This document shows, piece by piece, positions 1 to 9,182 of a stretch of 64,000 nt of DNA (positions are counted from its first letter, which is position 1; each line of letters begins with the position of its first letter). A program made the translations under genes and the position numbers. Source of the stretch: Paenibacillus xylanexedens (GTDB lineage: Bacteria > Bacillota > Bacilli > Paenibacillales > Paenibacillaceae); the NCBI RefSeq assembly GCF_017874615.1, contig NZ_JAGIKV010000001.1, positions 248,001-312,000 of the forward strand, in the 5' to 3' direction. The notes under the pieces are model-generated. The model saw only the letters and a list, made by a program, of their open reading frames with translations, had not been told where the DNA came from and ran no database searches.

Positions 1-546
1 CCCCTCGCCGGTCGGCATGGGCAAAGCTCCGCCCTCTAACAATTGGATCACTCGCCAGCCACTCCGCTCCCAGGTTTCCTTGTACCACGGTCGCTGAGTC
101 AGGTCTACCGACAGTTGACCGTTGAATGCACCCGCTCCCAACATCTTGCCATTCACATCATAGATATTGGCCTGTTTGGCTGTATTGGAGCTGCTGATGA
201 TCGCGAGAATGACGTCAATTAGTGTGGTTGTATCCTTATACAATGCCGGATCACTTGTCATTGTCTGCTCACTGTCTTCCGCTGGTGCCAAGTAGTGACT
301 GAAGTGTTCTTTGACCAGATTGGAGTACACGATATTCATGGAAAAGTTGTTCATTTTCACCACTTCCTGATCCAGGTTACCGACGATTGATACCCCCAGT
401 TGTCTCTGCTGTTCTTCACTTCGCTGACGAATGTCACTTGCGAGAAAAACATACAGAAGCCCCGCCACAATCAGCGAAAAGATAATAAATACCGCAGAGT
501 AATAGGCAAACAGACTTTGCTGAAGCGTTCCAAATCGATATCGCAA
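1..546 (-). CDS. Sensor histidine kinase, N-terminal part (runs off the left edge)
   Basis: Only the first 182 codons are in the window, so the kinase domain is not visible. The reading frame opens with a TTG start at 546, eight bases after GAGGTG, and an in-frame TGA lies just upstream. A membrane segment (about residues 12-34, FAYYSAVFIIFSLIVAGLLY) is followed by an extracytoplasmic sensor region with the TQRPWYKE motif typical of Cache domains. This layout fits YesM-like histidine kinases of Paenibacillus, which sit in the membrane and pair with AraC-type response regulators. It is divergent from the sugar importer at 724, so it probably senses a carbohydrate signal and controls that importer; this is inference. 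Confidence is limited by the truncation. Confidence 0.7.
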   Translation of the reverse strand, partial: MRYRFGTLQQSLFAYYSAVFIIFSLIVAGLLYVFLASDIRQRSEEQQRQLGVSIVGNLDQEVVKMNNFSMNIVYSNLVKEHFSHYLAPAEDSEQTMTSDPALYKDTTTLIDVILAIISSSNTAKQANIYDVNGKMLGAGAFNGQLSVDLTQRPWYKETWERSGWRVIQLLEGGALPMPTGEG

Positions 547-666
547 TCCTCACACACCTCGTCCTATGATGATATCTGTCACACCATTCGAAAATGTCCA
601 CCCAACAGAACGCTTTTGTCTATTGAGCACATCCCTTGTTCACAGTAAAGTTATCCACATAAGAAT

Positions 667-683
667 ACGCTTACATTAAGCGT
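667..683. promoter_or_regulatory. 17-bp inverted repeat, possible operator of the sugar importer
   Basis: Perfect inverted repeat ACGCTTA-CAT-TAAGCGT in the divergent region between the sensor kinase and the ABC importer, 41 bases before the importer's first start codon. The left part read on the minus strand (TGTAAGCGTATTCT) also matches 12 of 14 positions of a CcpA cre box. It may be a response-regulator or catabolite-control site; binding is not shown by the sequence alone. Confidence 0.4.
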
Positions 684-723
684 TTCAGCAAGTGACAATT
701 TTCTTTATATTCCGGGAGGTTCA

Positions 724-2028
724 ATGATGAGAAAACGATTTCTATTTTCGCTTGCAAGTGTGCTCCTGCTCTCCACTCTGCTGCTTGCCGGGTGCAACTC
801 AGGTAAAAGTACGGAAGGTTCGGGTAAGGTGACTCTCACGTTTGGAACAAGTCAATCCGGTATTCCGCGTACAGGCATCATGCAGACGATGGCCAAGGAA
901 TATGAGCAGGAGACGGGTGTCAAAATTGACTTCCAGGTCGTCCCTGACGCACAGTGGCGGGACCTGATCAAGGTGAAATTGGCCTCTGGCGAAGCACCTG
1001 ACATTTTCAATGTCGATGTGGACCCACTGAGCATGCCGGCTAACGTAAGACCGGAGGAAAATGCCATTGATCTGACCAATGAGGAATTCACAGGTCGGAT
1101 GTCTGAAGAGATTTTGCCAACCGTCAGTCACAATGACAAGGTGTACGGGGTTTCTTTTGCGCCAACGAAAATCTGGTATGTGTACTATAACAAACGTATC
1201 TTCCAAGAGCTCGGCATAGAGCCTCCTACATCCTATGCCGAATTCAAGGCGATCAGCCAGAAAATTAAGGATAAAGACATCATTCCGTTCTATCAAGCAC
1301 CTGCCAGCGGGTGGTATCAGGTTCTGCCTTTGTTCGAAACAGGGCCTAACTATGAGCAAACAACAGCGGGAACCTACGAGAAATTAAACAACAATGAGAT
1401 GAAAGTCGCAGATATGACGCAACTCAAGACGGTCATTGAACAATTGAAGGAATTTGCGGATCTCGGTTATTTCGGCAAAGACTTCTTGTCTAATACGGTA
1501 GAAGCGGGAATTGAAGCGTTTGGTCAGGAGAAAGCGGCTATGCTGCTGCGGGTGCCAGGTACGGAAAAGGAAGTGTCCGAAGCGTATCCGGAAATGGAAG
1601 ACAATATGGGATTCTTCGTCATGCCATGGGGTGACAATCAGACGATTGGAGTGAACCCGGGCGGATCGGCTGCTATGTTTGGTAACAAAAACAGTAAACA
1701 TCCCGAAGAAGTGCTGAAATTCTTCCGCTGGATTACCGAGCATGATCATCTGCAACGTGTGTTCGATGAAGGTGAAGGCAACCTGACGATCTGCTGGCCG
1801 GAAATCGAACCAAAGCTGACACAGGACTACATCGACTATGAGAAAGATCATGAAAAAGGTACGGTTATGCAGGCCGCTGTGAAATACATTGATCCACAAT
1901 GGATGGATATTGGCAAGGACTTATCAGGTATGTTCGCCGGAGCCATGACACCGGATCAGATTCTGCAAAATATTGATAAACGTCGTGCTGAACAAGCCAA
2001 AGTGCTGAAAGATGAGAAGTGGCAGTAA
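724..2028 (+). CDS. Sugar ABC transporter, extracellular solute-binding lipoprotein
   Basis: Family 1 extracellular solute-binding protein of 434 residues, the membrane-anchored receptor of a carbohydrate ABC importer. It has a lipoprotein signal with lipobox LAGC (Cys at about residue 24), then the usual two-lobed binding protein body with motifs such as WYVYYNKRIF and PWGDNQTIGVNPGG. GGGAGG lies five bases before ATG 724; ATG 727 is an alternative. Two permease genes follow at 2129 and 3003 and no ATPase is encoded, so the complex probably uses a shared MsmX-type ATPase, as known for this family. The actual sugar cannot be read from the sequence. Confidence 0.9.
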   Translation: MMRKRFLFSLASVLLLSTLLLAGCNSGKSTEGSGKVTLTFGTSQSGIPRTGIMQTMAKEYEQETGVKIDFQVVPDAQWRDLIKVKLASGEAPDIFNVDVDPLSMPANVRPEENAIDLTNEEFTGRMSEEILPTVSHNDKVYGVSFAPTKIWYVYYNKRIFQELGIEPPTSYAEFKAISQKIKDKDIIPFYQAPASGWYQVLPLFETGPNYEQTTAGTYEKLNNNEMKVADMTQLKTVIEQLKEFADLGYFGKDFLSNTVEAGIEAFGQEKAAMLLRVPGTEKEVSEAYPEMEDNMGFFVMPWGDNQTIGVNPGGSAAMFGNKNSKHPEEVLKFFRWITEHDHLQRVFDEGEGNLTICWPEIEPKLTQDYIDYEKDHEKGTVMQAAVKYIDPQWMDIGKDLSGMFAGAMTPDQILQNIDKRRAEQAKVLKDEKWQ

Positions 2029-2052
2029 CAGCGCAAATCACAGATAAACATA

Positions 2053-2092
2053 AACGCTGAACAGCGTTACATGCAGCGGGCATTTGCCCGCT
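2053..2092 (+). promoter_or_regulatory. Two tandem hairpins between binding-protein and permease genes
   Basis: Two adjacent inverted repeats: AACGCT-GAAC-AGCGTT (2053-2068) and AGCGGGC-ATTT-GCCCGCT (2075-2092). Neither is followed by a T-run. Hairpins in this position commonly protect the 3' end of the upstream mRNA or attenuate read-through, giving more binding protein than permease. An upstream ATG at 2084 lies in the second loop and is therefore unlikely to be the permease start. Confidence 0.5.
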
Positions 2093-2128
2093 TGTGTATT
2101 TTGGCAGGAAGGAAAGGTGTTACGGATT

Positions 2129-3001
2129 ATGAATGCAAACAAAATCTATCCCTGGTATTTCTCATCTGGAGCAATTGTGTTATATCTGCTGTTCATCGTT
2201 GCTCCCGCCCTGCTGGGCATCTATTATTCCTTCACTGACTGGAACAGTTATAGTTCGGAGAAGAACTTTATCGGTCTGGAGCATTTCCGCACTATTCTGG
2301 CGGGTGATCCGACCTATCTGCTTTTTATCAAAAACACAGTCCTCTTCACCCTGGTTACATCCATCGCCAAGACGGTTCTGGGCTTATTTCTCGCTCTACT
2401 CCTGGTCAGCGGTGTAAAAGCCGCGAATCTGCACCGAATGATCATCTTCTCCCCACAGGTGCTATCATTCCTGATTGTTGGACTTGTGTTCAAAAGTCTG
2501 CTCGACCCCAACAACGGGTTCGTTAACGTAACCCTACGTTCTATGGGACTAGACGTTCTCGCCCAGAACTGGCTGGGCTCCCTGACTTGGGCCATGCCAT
2601 CCATCATGGCAGTGGACACGTGGAAAGGCATGGGGTACATCATGGTGCTGTTCATCGCCGGACTGCTCGCCATACCCCGCGATTATTACGAAGCAGCATC
2701 CATTGATGGCGCCGGCTTTGGGCAGAAGCTGTTCCGGATCACCATTCCCATGCTGATGCCTACCATTACCATCGCCACGGTGCTTAATATTACGTATGGG
2801 CTGAGAGTATTCGATGCCGTATACGTGTTAACCAATGGTGGCCCCGGTAACGCAACAGATGTCATTAACACGGCGGTCTATTCCTCTTTTGCCAAAGGAT
2901 ATTGGGGACTCGGAAGTGCACTATCCACCATCCTGTTTGTCATCATGGCAATCATCTCCTTTTTCATCATTCGTTTGATGAACCGAAAGGTGGAATACTG
3001 A
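2129..3001 (+). CDS. Sugar ABC transporter permease (MalF/UgpA-like)
   Basis: First of two inner-membrane subunits of the carbohydrate importer, 290 residues from ATG 2129. That start follows GGAAAGGTG at a good distance; the in-frame ATG at 2084 sits in a hairpin loop with no ribosome site. Several hydrophobic segments are visible, and the EAA loop that contacts the ATPase is seen as YYEAASIDGAG followed by FRITIPMLMP near residue 190-215. It lies between the binding protein and the second permease in one operon. Confidence 0.9.
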   Translation: MNANKIYPWYFSSGAIVLYLLFIVAPALLGIYYSFTDWNSYSSEKNFIGLEHFRTILAGDPTYLLFIKNTVLFTLVTSIAKTVLGLFLALLLVSGVKAANLHRMIIFSPQVLSFLIVGLVFKSLLDPNNGFVNVTLRSMGLDVLAQNWLGSLTWAMPSIMAVDTWKGMGYIMVLFIAGLLAIPRDYYEAASIDGAGFGQKLFRITIPMLMPTITIATVLNITYGLRVFDAVYVLTNGGPGNATDVINTAVYSSFAKGYWGLGSALSTILFVIMAIISFFIIRLMNRKVEY

Positions 3002-3002
3002 C

Positions 3003-3827
3003 ATGCGATTGAGAAAAAGATTGGCTTCGATCGGGTTAAATGTACTCGCCTGGCTGCTTAGCCTGGTGGTCCTGATTCCTTTTGTCGTCATTGTACTGAA
3101 TTCATTCAAGTCGGACGCCGAGGCCAAAGTGCTTAAACTGACGTTGCCCGAGAAGTTTATTTTCGAAAATTACAAAATTGTCTATGAACAGGGACATTTA
3201 GGAGGTTCTTTTTTCAACAGTCTGCTGCATTCCGGGGCTTCTTCTCTGCTACTGGTGTTTGTTGTAGCCTTCTCGGCCTTCACGTTATCCCGCAACCATT
3301 CGAAGCTCAGCAAGTTTCTGTACTTTTTCCTGATTCTTGGTATCACACTGCCGCTCAACTACATTCCGCTGATGGAAGTGATGAAGTCCATGGGTATGAT
3401 CAATTCACATGTCGGCATGATTTTGCTCTACACCGCCATGGGGATTCCGATATCGCTGTTCATTACGTATGCGTTTGTGTCTAACATCCCGAAGGAGCTG
3501 GATGAAGCCGCGATCATGGACGGATGTAATGGGATCAAGCTGTTCCTGCGAATCATTGTACCTTTGTTAACCTCGGTGCTGGTAACGGTATTTGTTCTTA
3601 ATTTCCTGAGTGTCTGGAATGAGTTTACTGCCCCACTCTATATGCTGAATACAGTGGAGATGTGGCCGATGACGCTGGCTGTATATAACTTCTTTGGACA
3701 ATTCAGTGCCCAGTGGAATCTGGTCAGTGCCGATATCGTGCTCACGTCATTGCCTGTGTTGATTGTGTTCCTCATTGGGCAAAAGTATATTGTAGGAGGA
3801 CTAACTTCAGGGGCGGTTAAAGGGTAA
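3003..3827 (+). CDS. Sugar ABC transporter permease (MalG/UgpE-like)
   Basis: Second inner-membrane subunit, 274 residues, of the MalG/UgpE class. The EAA loop is visible as ELDEAAIMDGCNGIKLF followed by IIVPLL. The ATG at 3003 almost abuts the stop of the preceding permease (3001) and is preceded by GAAAGGTGG, which suggests translational coupling. It ends the operon; about 160 bases separate it from the convergent MFS gene. Confidence 0.9.
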   Translation: MRLRKRLASIGLNVLAWLLSLVVLIPFVVIVLNSFKSDAEAKVLKLTLPEKFIFENYKIVYEQGHLGGSFFNSLLHSGASSLLLVFVVAFSAFTLSRNHSKLSKFLYFFLILGITLPLNYIPLMEVMKSMGMINSHVGMILLYTAMGIPISLFITYAFVSNIPKELDEAAIMDGCNGIKLFLRIIVPLLTSVLVTVFVLNFLSVWNEFTAPLYMLNTVEMWPMTLAVYNFFGQFSAQWNLVSADIVLTSLPVLIVFLIGQKYIVGGLTSGAVKG

Positions 3828-3895
3828 GCTCCACCGACAATCCAAATACACAAACACTCTTGTCTAAGTACATCTTCTGACTCCTCAGCACAAAA

Positions 3896-3971
3896 AAGCC
3901 CTTGTCTGCTCATCGTGTGAATAACTTCTTCGTACAGAAGAAGTATCACACGCTGCTGCGGACAAGGGCTT
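3896..3971 (-). terminator. Long multi-stem terminator at the end of the biosynthetic block
   Basis: Outer arms AAGCCCTTGTC (3896-3906) and GACAAGGGCTT (3961-3971) are perfectly complementary, and an inner stem joins CGTGTGA with TCACACG and ACTTCTTC with GAAGAAGT. Read on the minus strand the structure runs into TTTTTT, so it terminates transcription coming from the MFS gene at 3989. On the plus strand there is no T-run. Confidence 0.75.
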
Positions 3972-3988
3972 ACGCTGTTGGATTCGAA

Positions 3989-5317
3989 TTAATCGTGCGC
4001 CAACCCGCCAACATCGGATGGAGCCGCTATATCTGGGCTCTGCTCCAGAGATTTGATCATTTTCAACCGGGATGTGATTATTGCGATCAGAATAACAAAC
4101 AGACCCGCGATGATAAACAGAAAGGCAATACCTCTGCCTGGCCCAGTTCCAATAATTTGACCAACAGACGAAGCCAGTGCTCCCCCCTCCATCAGTAACG
4201 GATTAAACACATGGTCGGCCAGAAAACCAGCCAAACTGTACGCGATAATAAACCCGAGTTGTGACAGAATACCAATGATTCCCCATACCCTGCCCTGCTT
4301 ATCGTTGGCGATATTGTTTCGCACCAGTACATCTGCGCTCATATTGACAAACGGCAGTGATGACAGGAACAGAAAACCTGCGAAGATAATAAAATAAATG
4401 TTGGTGGATATGCCCAGAAGTGAAAAGGACAAACCGCACAAAATCAGACCCATCACAAGCACACTTGCGTATCTCTTTGTTATTGTAAATATGCCGATGC
4501 ACAAGCTGCTAATCAGCATGCCGATGGCACTAACAGACTGAAACGTTCCAAGTGTCTTTGCATCCGTGAATGACAGAAGCATCGGACCAATGAGTGTCTC
4601 CAGGAATCCCAGATAAAAGGTGACAAGTGAAATAATCACCACCAGCAACAGTACTCCCTTGTTGGTTACAACTTCTCTCCAGCCCTCTTGAATATCGGTG
4701 ATCCAGTTTTTTCCTTCTCGATCCTCTCGCTCCACCTTCATGCTCTTCCGAATAACCAGCACAGCCAGAATGGCAACCAGGAATGTCAGAATATTAATGA
4801 CCAGAATGACTTCAATGGTTGTTATACTAAGCAGAATGCCCGCAATGATGGGTGAAAACAGAAACTTCGAGGATTCAGCCAGTTGTACAAGACCGCTGCC
4901 TTTTGAGAATTGATCCTTATCCAGCAGGTCCGTAGCAGAGGCCTTATATGCCGGGCTCTGCAACGCGGAAAACACGGAACTAAAGGCCACTCCCACATAG
5001 ATATGCCATAATTGGATATCACCTGTGAGCATAATGGACAGAATGAAAATCAAACCGGCTGCCGACCCCAGGTCGCCGATAATCATCATCGTTCGACGGT
5101 CGAATCGGTCTGCCAGTACACCTCCAATAGGTCGAAGCAGGATATTCGGCAGAAACGTGAATAAGGTAATCAATGCAACACTTGTTGCTGTATTCGTTTT
5201 TTCGAAGGCATACACCCCCAGGGAGAAGGCTGTAAGTCCAATCCCAATCATGGAGATGAGCTGACCAAACCATACGACCAGAAACTTTTTAAATGATTTT
5301 TGAACGGTATGTTCCAT
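3989..5317 (-). CDS. MFS efflux transporter (DHA3-like)
   Basis: 442-residue major facilitator with about 12 hydrophobic segments. The motif between helices 2 and 3 reads GGVLADRFDRRTMMI, close to the DHA3 drug/H+ antiporter group (MefA, Cmx and TetV types). It probably exports a small amphipathic molecule across the membrane by proton antiport. It is 20 bases downstream of a TetR gene with its own operator, so it is likely inducible, perhaps by the product of the neighbouring megasynthase or an unrelated drug. It is the last gene of the minus-strand block before a strong terminator. Confidence 0.85.
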   Translation of the reverse strand: MEHTVQKSFKKFLVVWFGQLISMIGIGLTAFSLGVYAFEKTNTATSVALITLFTFLPNILLRPIGGVLADRFDRRTMMIIGDLGSAAGLIFILSIMLTGDIQLWHIYVGVAFSSVFSALQSPAYKASATDLLDKDQFSKGSGLVQLAESSKFLFSPIIAGILLSITTIEVILVINILTFLVAILAVLVIRKSMKVEREDREGKNWITDIQEGWREVVTNKGVLLLVVIISLVTFYLGFLETLIGPMLLSFTDAKTLGTFQSVSAIGMLISSLCIGIFTITKRYASVLVMGLILCGLSFSLLGISTNIYFIIFAGFLFLSSLPFVNMSADVLVRNNIANDKQGRVWGIIGILSQLGFIIAYSLAGFLADHVFNPLLMEGGALASSVGQIIGTGPGRGIAFLFIIAGLFVILIAIITSRLKMIKSLEQSPDIAAPSDVGGLAHD

Positions 5318-5337
5318 GGATGATACTCCTTTCTCGG

Positions 5338-5973
5338 CTAACCTTGATTCGGAAAATAGAGACGAGTGACGTAGGCGAAGCTTCCTTGTTCTGCTCCCAG
5401 CACACGTTCCATAATATGTGTGAATGCTTCAACCTTTTTTTGGAGTTCTTCCTCCTCCCATTGAAAGATGCCTCGATCCAGCAAAAATTGTGACGATACG
5501 AGCAAGAATTCGATGGATTCCTTTGGGTTAGGTGTATGAAATACCCCCTCCTGAATGCCCTGCTCTACCACCTCGGCCAAGATGGGACTTAATCGAATTA
5601 CCGTCTCTACAAGACTCTTTTGGTGCATCTCCACATTATGAACACTGTGCAATTGCTCGATGAGATCATGTTTTCTTCCGTCAGGCTGATTCTGCGCCAT
5701 CATGATGCGAAAAATTTTGTCATGGGCGTTCAGTTTGGGGTCGGACACCACGTGCCTGGCCGATGCCTCCCCGCTCAGAATAAAACGCATGACGATGGCG
5801 TTCATAACCTCTTCCTTGGACTGAAAATAATAATAAAATGTACCCTTGGCAATGTTGCACGCCTGAAGGATATCCATAACCGTAGCTTTGGTATATCCCT
5901 TTGTTACAAACAGAATCTCGGCCGCATCCAAAATCTCATTCCTGCGTTCTTCCGGGTTTTTTATCAGTCTCAT
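5338..5973 (-). CDS. TetR family transcriptional repressor
   Basis: 211 residues from ATG 5973, which follows GGAGG at seven bases. A longer frame begins at 6021, but its extra 16 codons run through the operator and lack a ribosome site. The N-terminal helix-turn-helix is clear (EILDAAEILF, then TKATVMDILQACNIAKGTFYYYF). The C-terminal ligand domain has no recognisable ligand signature. It should repress its own promoter and the MFS pump gene that follows. A perfect palindrome between its -10 box and start codon supports autoregulation. Confidence 0.88.
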   Translation of the reverse strand: MRLIKNPEERRNEILDAAEILFVTKGYTKATVMDILQACNIAKGTFYYYFQSKEEVMNAIVMRFILSGEASARHVVSDPKLNAHDKIFRIMMAQNQPDGRKHDLIEQLHSVHNVEMHQKSLVETVIRLSPILAEVVEQGIQEGVFHTPNPKESIEFLLVSSQFLLDRGIFQWEEEELQKKVEAFTHIMERVLGAEQGSFAYVTRLYFPNQG

Positions 5974-5994
5974 ATCTTGGCCTCCGATACGTTC

Positions 5995-6016
5995 GACCGA
6001 CTGTCGGTCTATTGTA
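5995..6016 (-). promoter_or_regulatory. TetR-type operator and -10 box
   Basis: Perfect palindrome GACCGAC-T-GTCGGTC at 5995-6009, one base downstream of a TACAAT -10 box (6011-6016 read on the minus strand). The -35 is weak (TTCTAA, 17 bases upstream). The position over the expected transcription start is typical of steric repression by a TetR protein, and the TetR gene starts 22 bases further on. Confidence 0.7.
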
Positions 6017-6033
6017 GTCATGGAGTTCTTTTT

Positions 6034-6801
6034 TTAGAACCCCATTTCAGTCAACCATTGCGCCAAATGGCTTTCCCTTGTTTTCAGATCCTGACGCTCT
6101 CTTGCATATTTTCCAATATTTCTGTCTGCAACCAGCTTACCGTCCATCATAAACAGTACACGTTCCGATCTGGCAGCGACTTTCACATCATGGGTCACCA
6201 GCAGAATGGTTGTACCCGTTGCATTAATATCGCCCAGAATATCCATGATTTCATACGTTGATTTGGAATTCAGCGCCCCCGTTGGTTCATCGCCGAATAA
6301 AATATCTGGATTATTGATCAGCGCACGGCAGATGGCAATCCGTTGAAGCTGTCCGCCTGAGGCTTGGGTGATGTTATGCCCAGCAAGCTCATCAATCCCC
6401 ATTTTTTTCATTAATGACATTGCCCGTGTATTAATCGTTTCTCTGCTGCTATTCTTGGCCAGATACGCGGAAAGTACGATATTGTCTAATAGATTCAGAT
6501 TCTTGAGCAGATGAATATTTTGAAAGATGAATCCCATCTTGGTCAAACGTAGACTTGCCAGATCCCTCTCCTCAAATGCCGATATTTTTTTGCCATTAAA
6601 ATAGACACTTCCAGCACTAATCTGATCCATACCACTTATGTTGTACAGTAAGGTAGACTTGCCTGAGCCAGATGGCCCCATGATGGAAACAAATTCTCCC
6701 TTTTTTAATTGAAGGTTGATATCTTTCAAGATGTTATGTTCTTCATTCTCGCCGATCGCTACGGATTTATTCACGTCTTTAGCCTCAAGTATAGTTGTCA
6801 T
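6034..6801 (-). CDS. ABC transporter ATP-binding protein (MacB/LolD type)
   Basis: 255-residue nucleotide-binding subunit. Walker A is GPSGSGKST (near residue 43), the Q-loop lies in GFIFQN, the signature is QASGGQLQR with Ala in place of the usual Ser, and Walker B is DILFGDEPTGAL followed by the H-loop THD. This is the MacB/LolD/FtsE class that energises FtsX-fold permeases. It starts 12 bases after the stop of its partner permease (6814). As the ABC pair directly follows the thioesterase of the biosynthetic cluster, export of or resistance to the product is the likely role. Confidence 0.9.
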   Translation of the reverse strand: MTTILEAKDVNKSVAIGENEEHNILKDINLQLKKGEFVSIMGPSGSGKSTLLYNISGMDQISAGSVYFNGKKISAFEERDLASLRLTKMGFIFQNIHLLKNLNLLDNIVLSAYLAKNSSRETINTRAMSLMKKMGIDELAGHNITQASGGQLQRIAICRALINNPDILFGDEPTGALNSKSTYEIMDILGDINATGTTILLVTHDVKVAARSERVLFMMDGKLVADRNIGKYARERQDLKTRESHLAQWLTEMGF

Positions 6802-6813
6802 CGTTGATCCTCC

Positions 6814-9147
6814 CTATTCGACAATCATTTTGGATATGCTCGTTTCCTTGATCGATTGGATACTAATCCATGCTGTCAGTACAATCGTGCCTGCAAGTAA
6901 CAATGGACACAAAATATATGCCTGTAACGGGTTAACAACAAAGACAATATTGGAAGCACCAAACGTCGACATAATGGCACTAACCAGCAACGGACCCAAC
7001 GTATTGGACAATATCGTTCCAGTAACAACCCCTAAGATTAATATGACAAGTGACATCACGACATACTTGAACTTGATTTTAGACAAGGCAAACCCAAGGC
7101 TTCTTAGTACAGCAATGTCGTTGTTGTCCTTGGCTACTAACATCTGAAGGAACAGTGCTGTAATTAAAATAGATATGAAGACACCGATGACCAAGGCCAG
7201 CATCGTCACCATTTTCAATTGTTGGATGGTTCCGCCTAACGTCTGATCCAGATAACCTTGAAGATCGGTTACTTTGGCTGGCGAGAAAGCCGCCTCAAAT
7301 TCAGCAATTTTGGTAGCCATGTCCCCGCGATTATTCAGATCCAAACTGACCACGTACCACAACACACTATCCTTGTTGTAGGGCAATAAGGCCTTCGCCG
7401 TTTTGCCACCATTCGTAACGTCCTGGTATATTCCGCTGACCGTCATCATCTGGTCCTTGCCATTAACCAGCAAGGTAAGTTGCTCACCAGTCTTCAGGCG
7501 CAGCTCGCTACTGTTTGCATCAGATAAAGCAATTTCATTCTCGGTTGTTGGCGCATTACCGCTAACATAAGACAATGGGAAAATACTGAAATCCCCAGTT
7601 TCTACACTCAGATTGTCGTAACTTCCTTCCGCATTTTTAATCTTGAACTGGCTTGTTACCAATGGGGAATACGTTTTGATGTCTTTATCATTTTGGATCT
7701 GGGCAACCAGATTGTCATAACGCTGCTCCACATCATCTGTGTGCCTCAAGTCAATGCGAATATCACTTTGTCCAACACCCATATAAGAAATAAAACTTGG
7801 CGCCTGCAAAGTGTTCAGGAAGTTGACCGGCACAATCATGATAAATGAACTGACTACAAAGACAAATAACAATAATCGGAACATCTTGATTCGCTGTATG
7901 ACTTCCTTCAGACCAAGAAAGACAGGTACGGAAGACCAGCGATTGCGGGACAAACTAAGCCGGTTTCGAATGATCTGTGTATCTCCCAGGCTCCCAGTAC
8001 GGAGAGCATCCACCGCGGAGATGGAACGAAAACGCCGCAGTACCGTTCGACAGAACAGAACAACCATGGCAAATATTATTCCAGCGGCTAATAACGGAAT
8101 CGCGAAATGCAACAGGGTTGCAGGTGCTTTTCCCATATACAACATGATGTTGGAAACAAATAGTCTGTTAACGCCAAGTGATGCAATGTAACCAAGCACG
8201 GATGCAAATCCGGCCATAAATACATACTTCATCAGATACAGTCTCTTAATATCCTTCTCTGCGATTCCAATCGCTTTCATGACACTAATCTCACGATAAT
8301 CCTCTTCGATGGTCGCAAGCATCGTGAATCGGATGCAAAGCATCGCAATCAGAATCAGCACAAGACTGACCAGAATAATAACGGCTGCAATGACTCCGTC
8401 GGTCATCGCATTCAATACCTGGAACAGCCCATAGGTTACAACTGGACCCGCGTTGGGAAGTCCGGCATTTTGGTAAACCTGGGTAAATTCACTCGTCAGT
8501 CCGGGATCCGTCAACCGGAATTCAATGAGATACTCCATCTCTCCGACGCTCTGCTTCAGTTCCTGCAAATTCCCTGCACTCACAATAAAACGTTTGGAGT
8601 GCACAACGGATGGATTCATCTGAGCATCACGGACAAAATCAACGATGGTGTAAGAACGCTCAAATTGACCATTATCGATCCGAACCTGGTCGCCCACGCT
8701 CAATTTTTTTTGCTGCATGTAATATACCGGAACCGCGATCTCGCCATCGTTCACCTGAATAATCTCACTGTCCAGATTCAACAAATAGTCGAAACCCTGA
8801 TTCTGTGTAACAAAGTCAATATCCATAACGCTGTTCTTTTCGGACTCTGCTCCGAGAAACAGATTAGAGCCGTCAATGTTGACCATTTCCACAATCTGAT
8901 GTTGCTGGACCATGGCATTTTCTTCAGCCCACGTGTTTACTTTGGCCTGATCGATTTCTCCGGCATGCATTTGTACAAAGTGTGGTGTTTTGGATTCAGA
9001 GAACAGATATTGGATGGAACTTGTCAGTTCCATAATCATTCGTGACCCCGAAGATACCAGCAAGGCGGCCAGCAGTACAAAAATAAATAACGCAGCCGTA
9101 ATCCCTTTTTTTCTCGTTATATCATTTCTCAGCATTCGTAGCAGCAT
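6814..9147 (-). CDS. FtsX-like ABC permease, duplicated domain
   Basis: 777 residues with an N-terminal membrane segment (about 16-38), a large extracytoplasmic region, three segments near 250-370, another near 425-445 and a C-terminal FtsX block (about 650-765). This duplicated FtsX layout is found in large MacB-related permeases that act with LolD-type ATPases in lipoprotein handling, bacitracin-type resistance or lipopeptide export. GAGGAG lies about 14 bases before ATG 9147, slightly far, so ATG 9135 is a possible start. It is 35 bases downstream of the thioesterase gene in the same direction. Confidence 0.85.
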   Translation of the reverse strand: MLLRMLRNDITRKKGITAALFIFVLLAALLVSSGSRMIMELTSSIQYLFSESKTPHFVQMHAGEIDQAKVNTWAEENAMVQQHQIVEMVNIDGSNLFLGAESEKNSVMDIDFVTQNQGFDYLLNLDSEIIQVNDGEIAVPVYYMQQKKLSVGDQVRIDNGQFERSYTIVDFVRDAQMNPSVVHSKRFIVSAGNLQELKQSVGEMEYLIEFRLTDPGLTSEFTQVYQNAGLPNAGPVVTYGLFQVLNAMTDGVIAAVIILVSLVLILIAMLCIRFTMLATIEEDYREISVMKAIGIAEKDIKRLYLMKYVFMAGFASVLGYIASLGVNRLFVSNIMLYMGKAPATLLHFAIPLLAAGIIFAMVVLFCRTVLRRFRSISAVDALRTGSLGDTQIIRNRLSLSRNRWSSVPVFLGLKEVIQRIKMFRLLLFVFVVSSFIMIVPVNFLNTLQAPSFISYMGVGQSDIRIDLRHTDDVEQRYDNLVAQIQNDKDIKTYSPLVTSQFKIKNAEGSYDNLSVETGDFSIFPLSYVSGNAPTTENEIALSDANSSELRLKTGEQLTLLVNGKDQMMTVSGIYQDVTNGGKTAKALLPYNKDSVLWYVVSLDLNNRGDMATKIAEFEAAFSPAKVTDLQGYLDQTLGGTIQQLKMVTMLALVIGVFISILITALFLQMLVAKDNNDIAVLRSLGFALSKIKFKYVVMSLVILILGVVTGTILSNTLGPLLVSAIMSTFGASNIVFVVNPLQAYILCPLLLAGTIVLTAWISIQSIKETSISKMIVE

Positions 9148-9182
9148 AAACGAACATGGCTCCTCTCATCTACAAGTTGTTC

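Noticed and set aside
799..1899. Long open frames on the minus strand inside the sugar-binding protein gene
   Set aside because: They are antisense shadows of a clear lipoprotein gene, with no ribosome site or family motif.
5974..6021. Longer N-terminus for the TetR protein
   Set aside because: The added codons translate the operator palindrome and lack a ribosome site, while ATG 5973 has GGAGG at the right distance.
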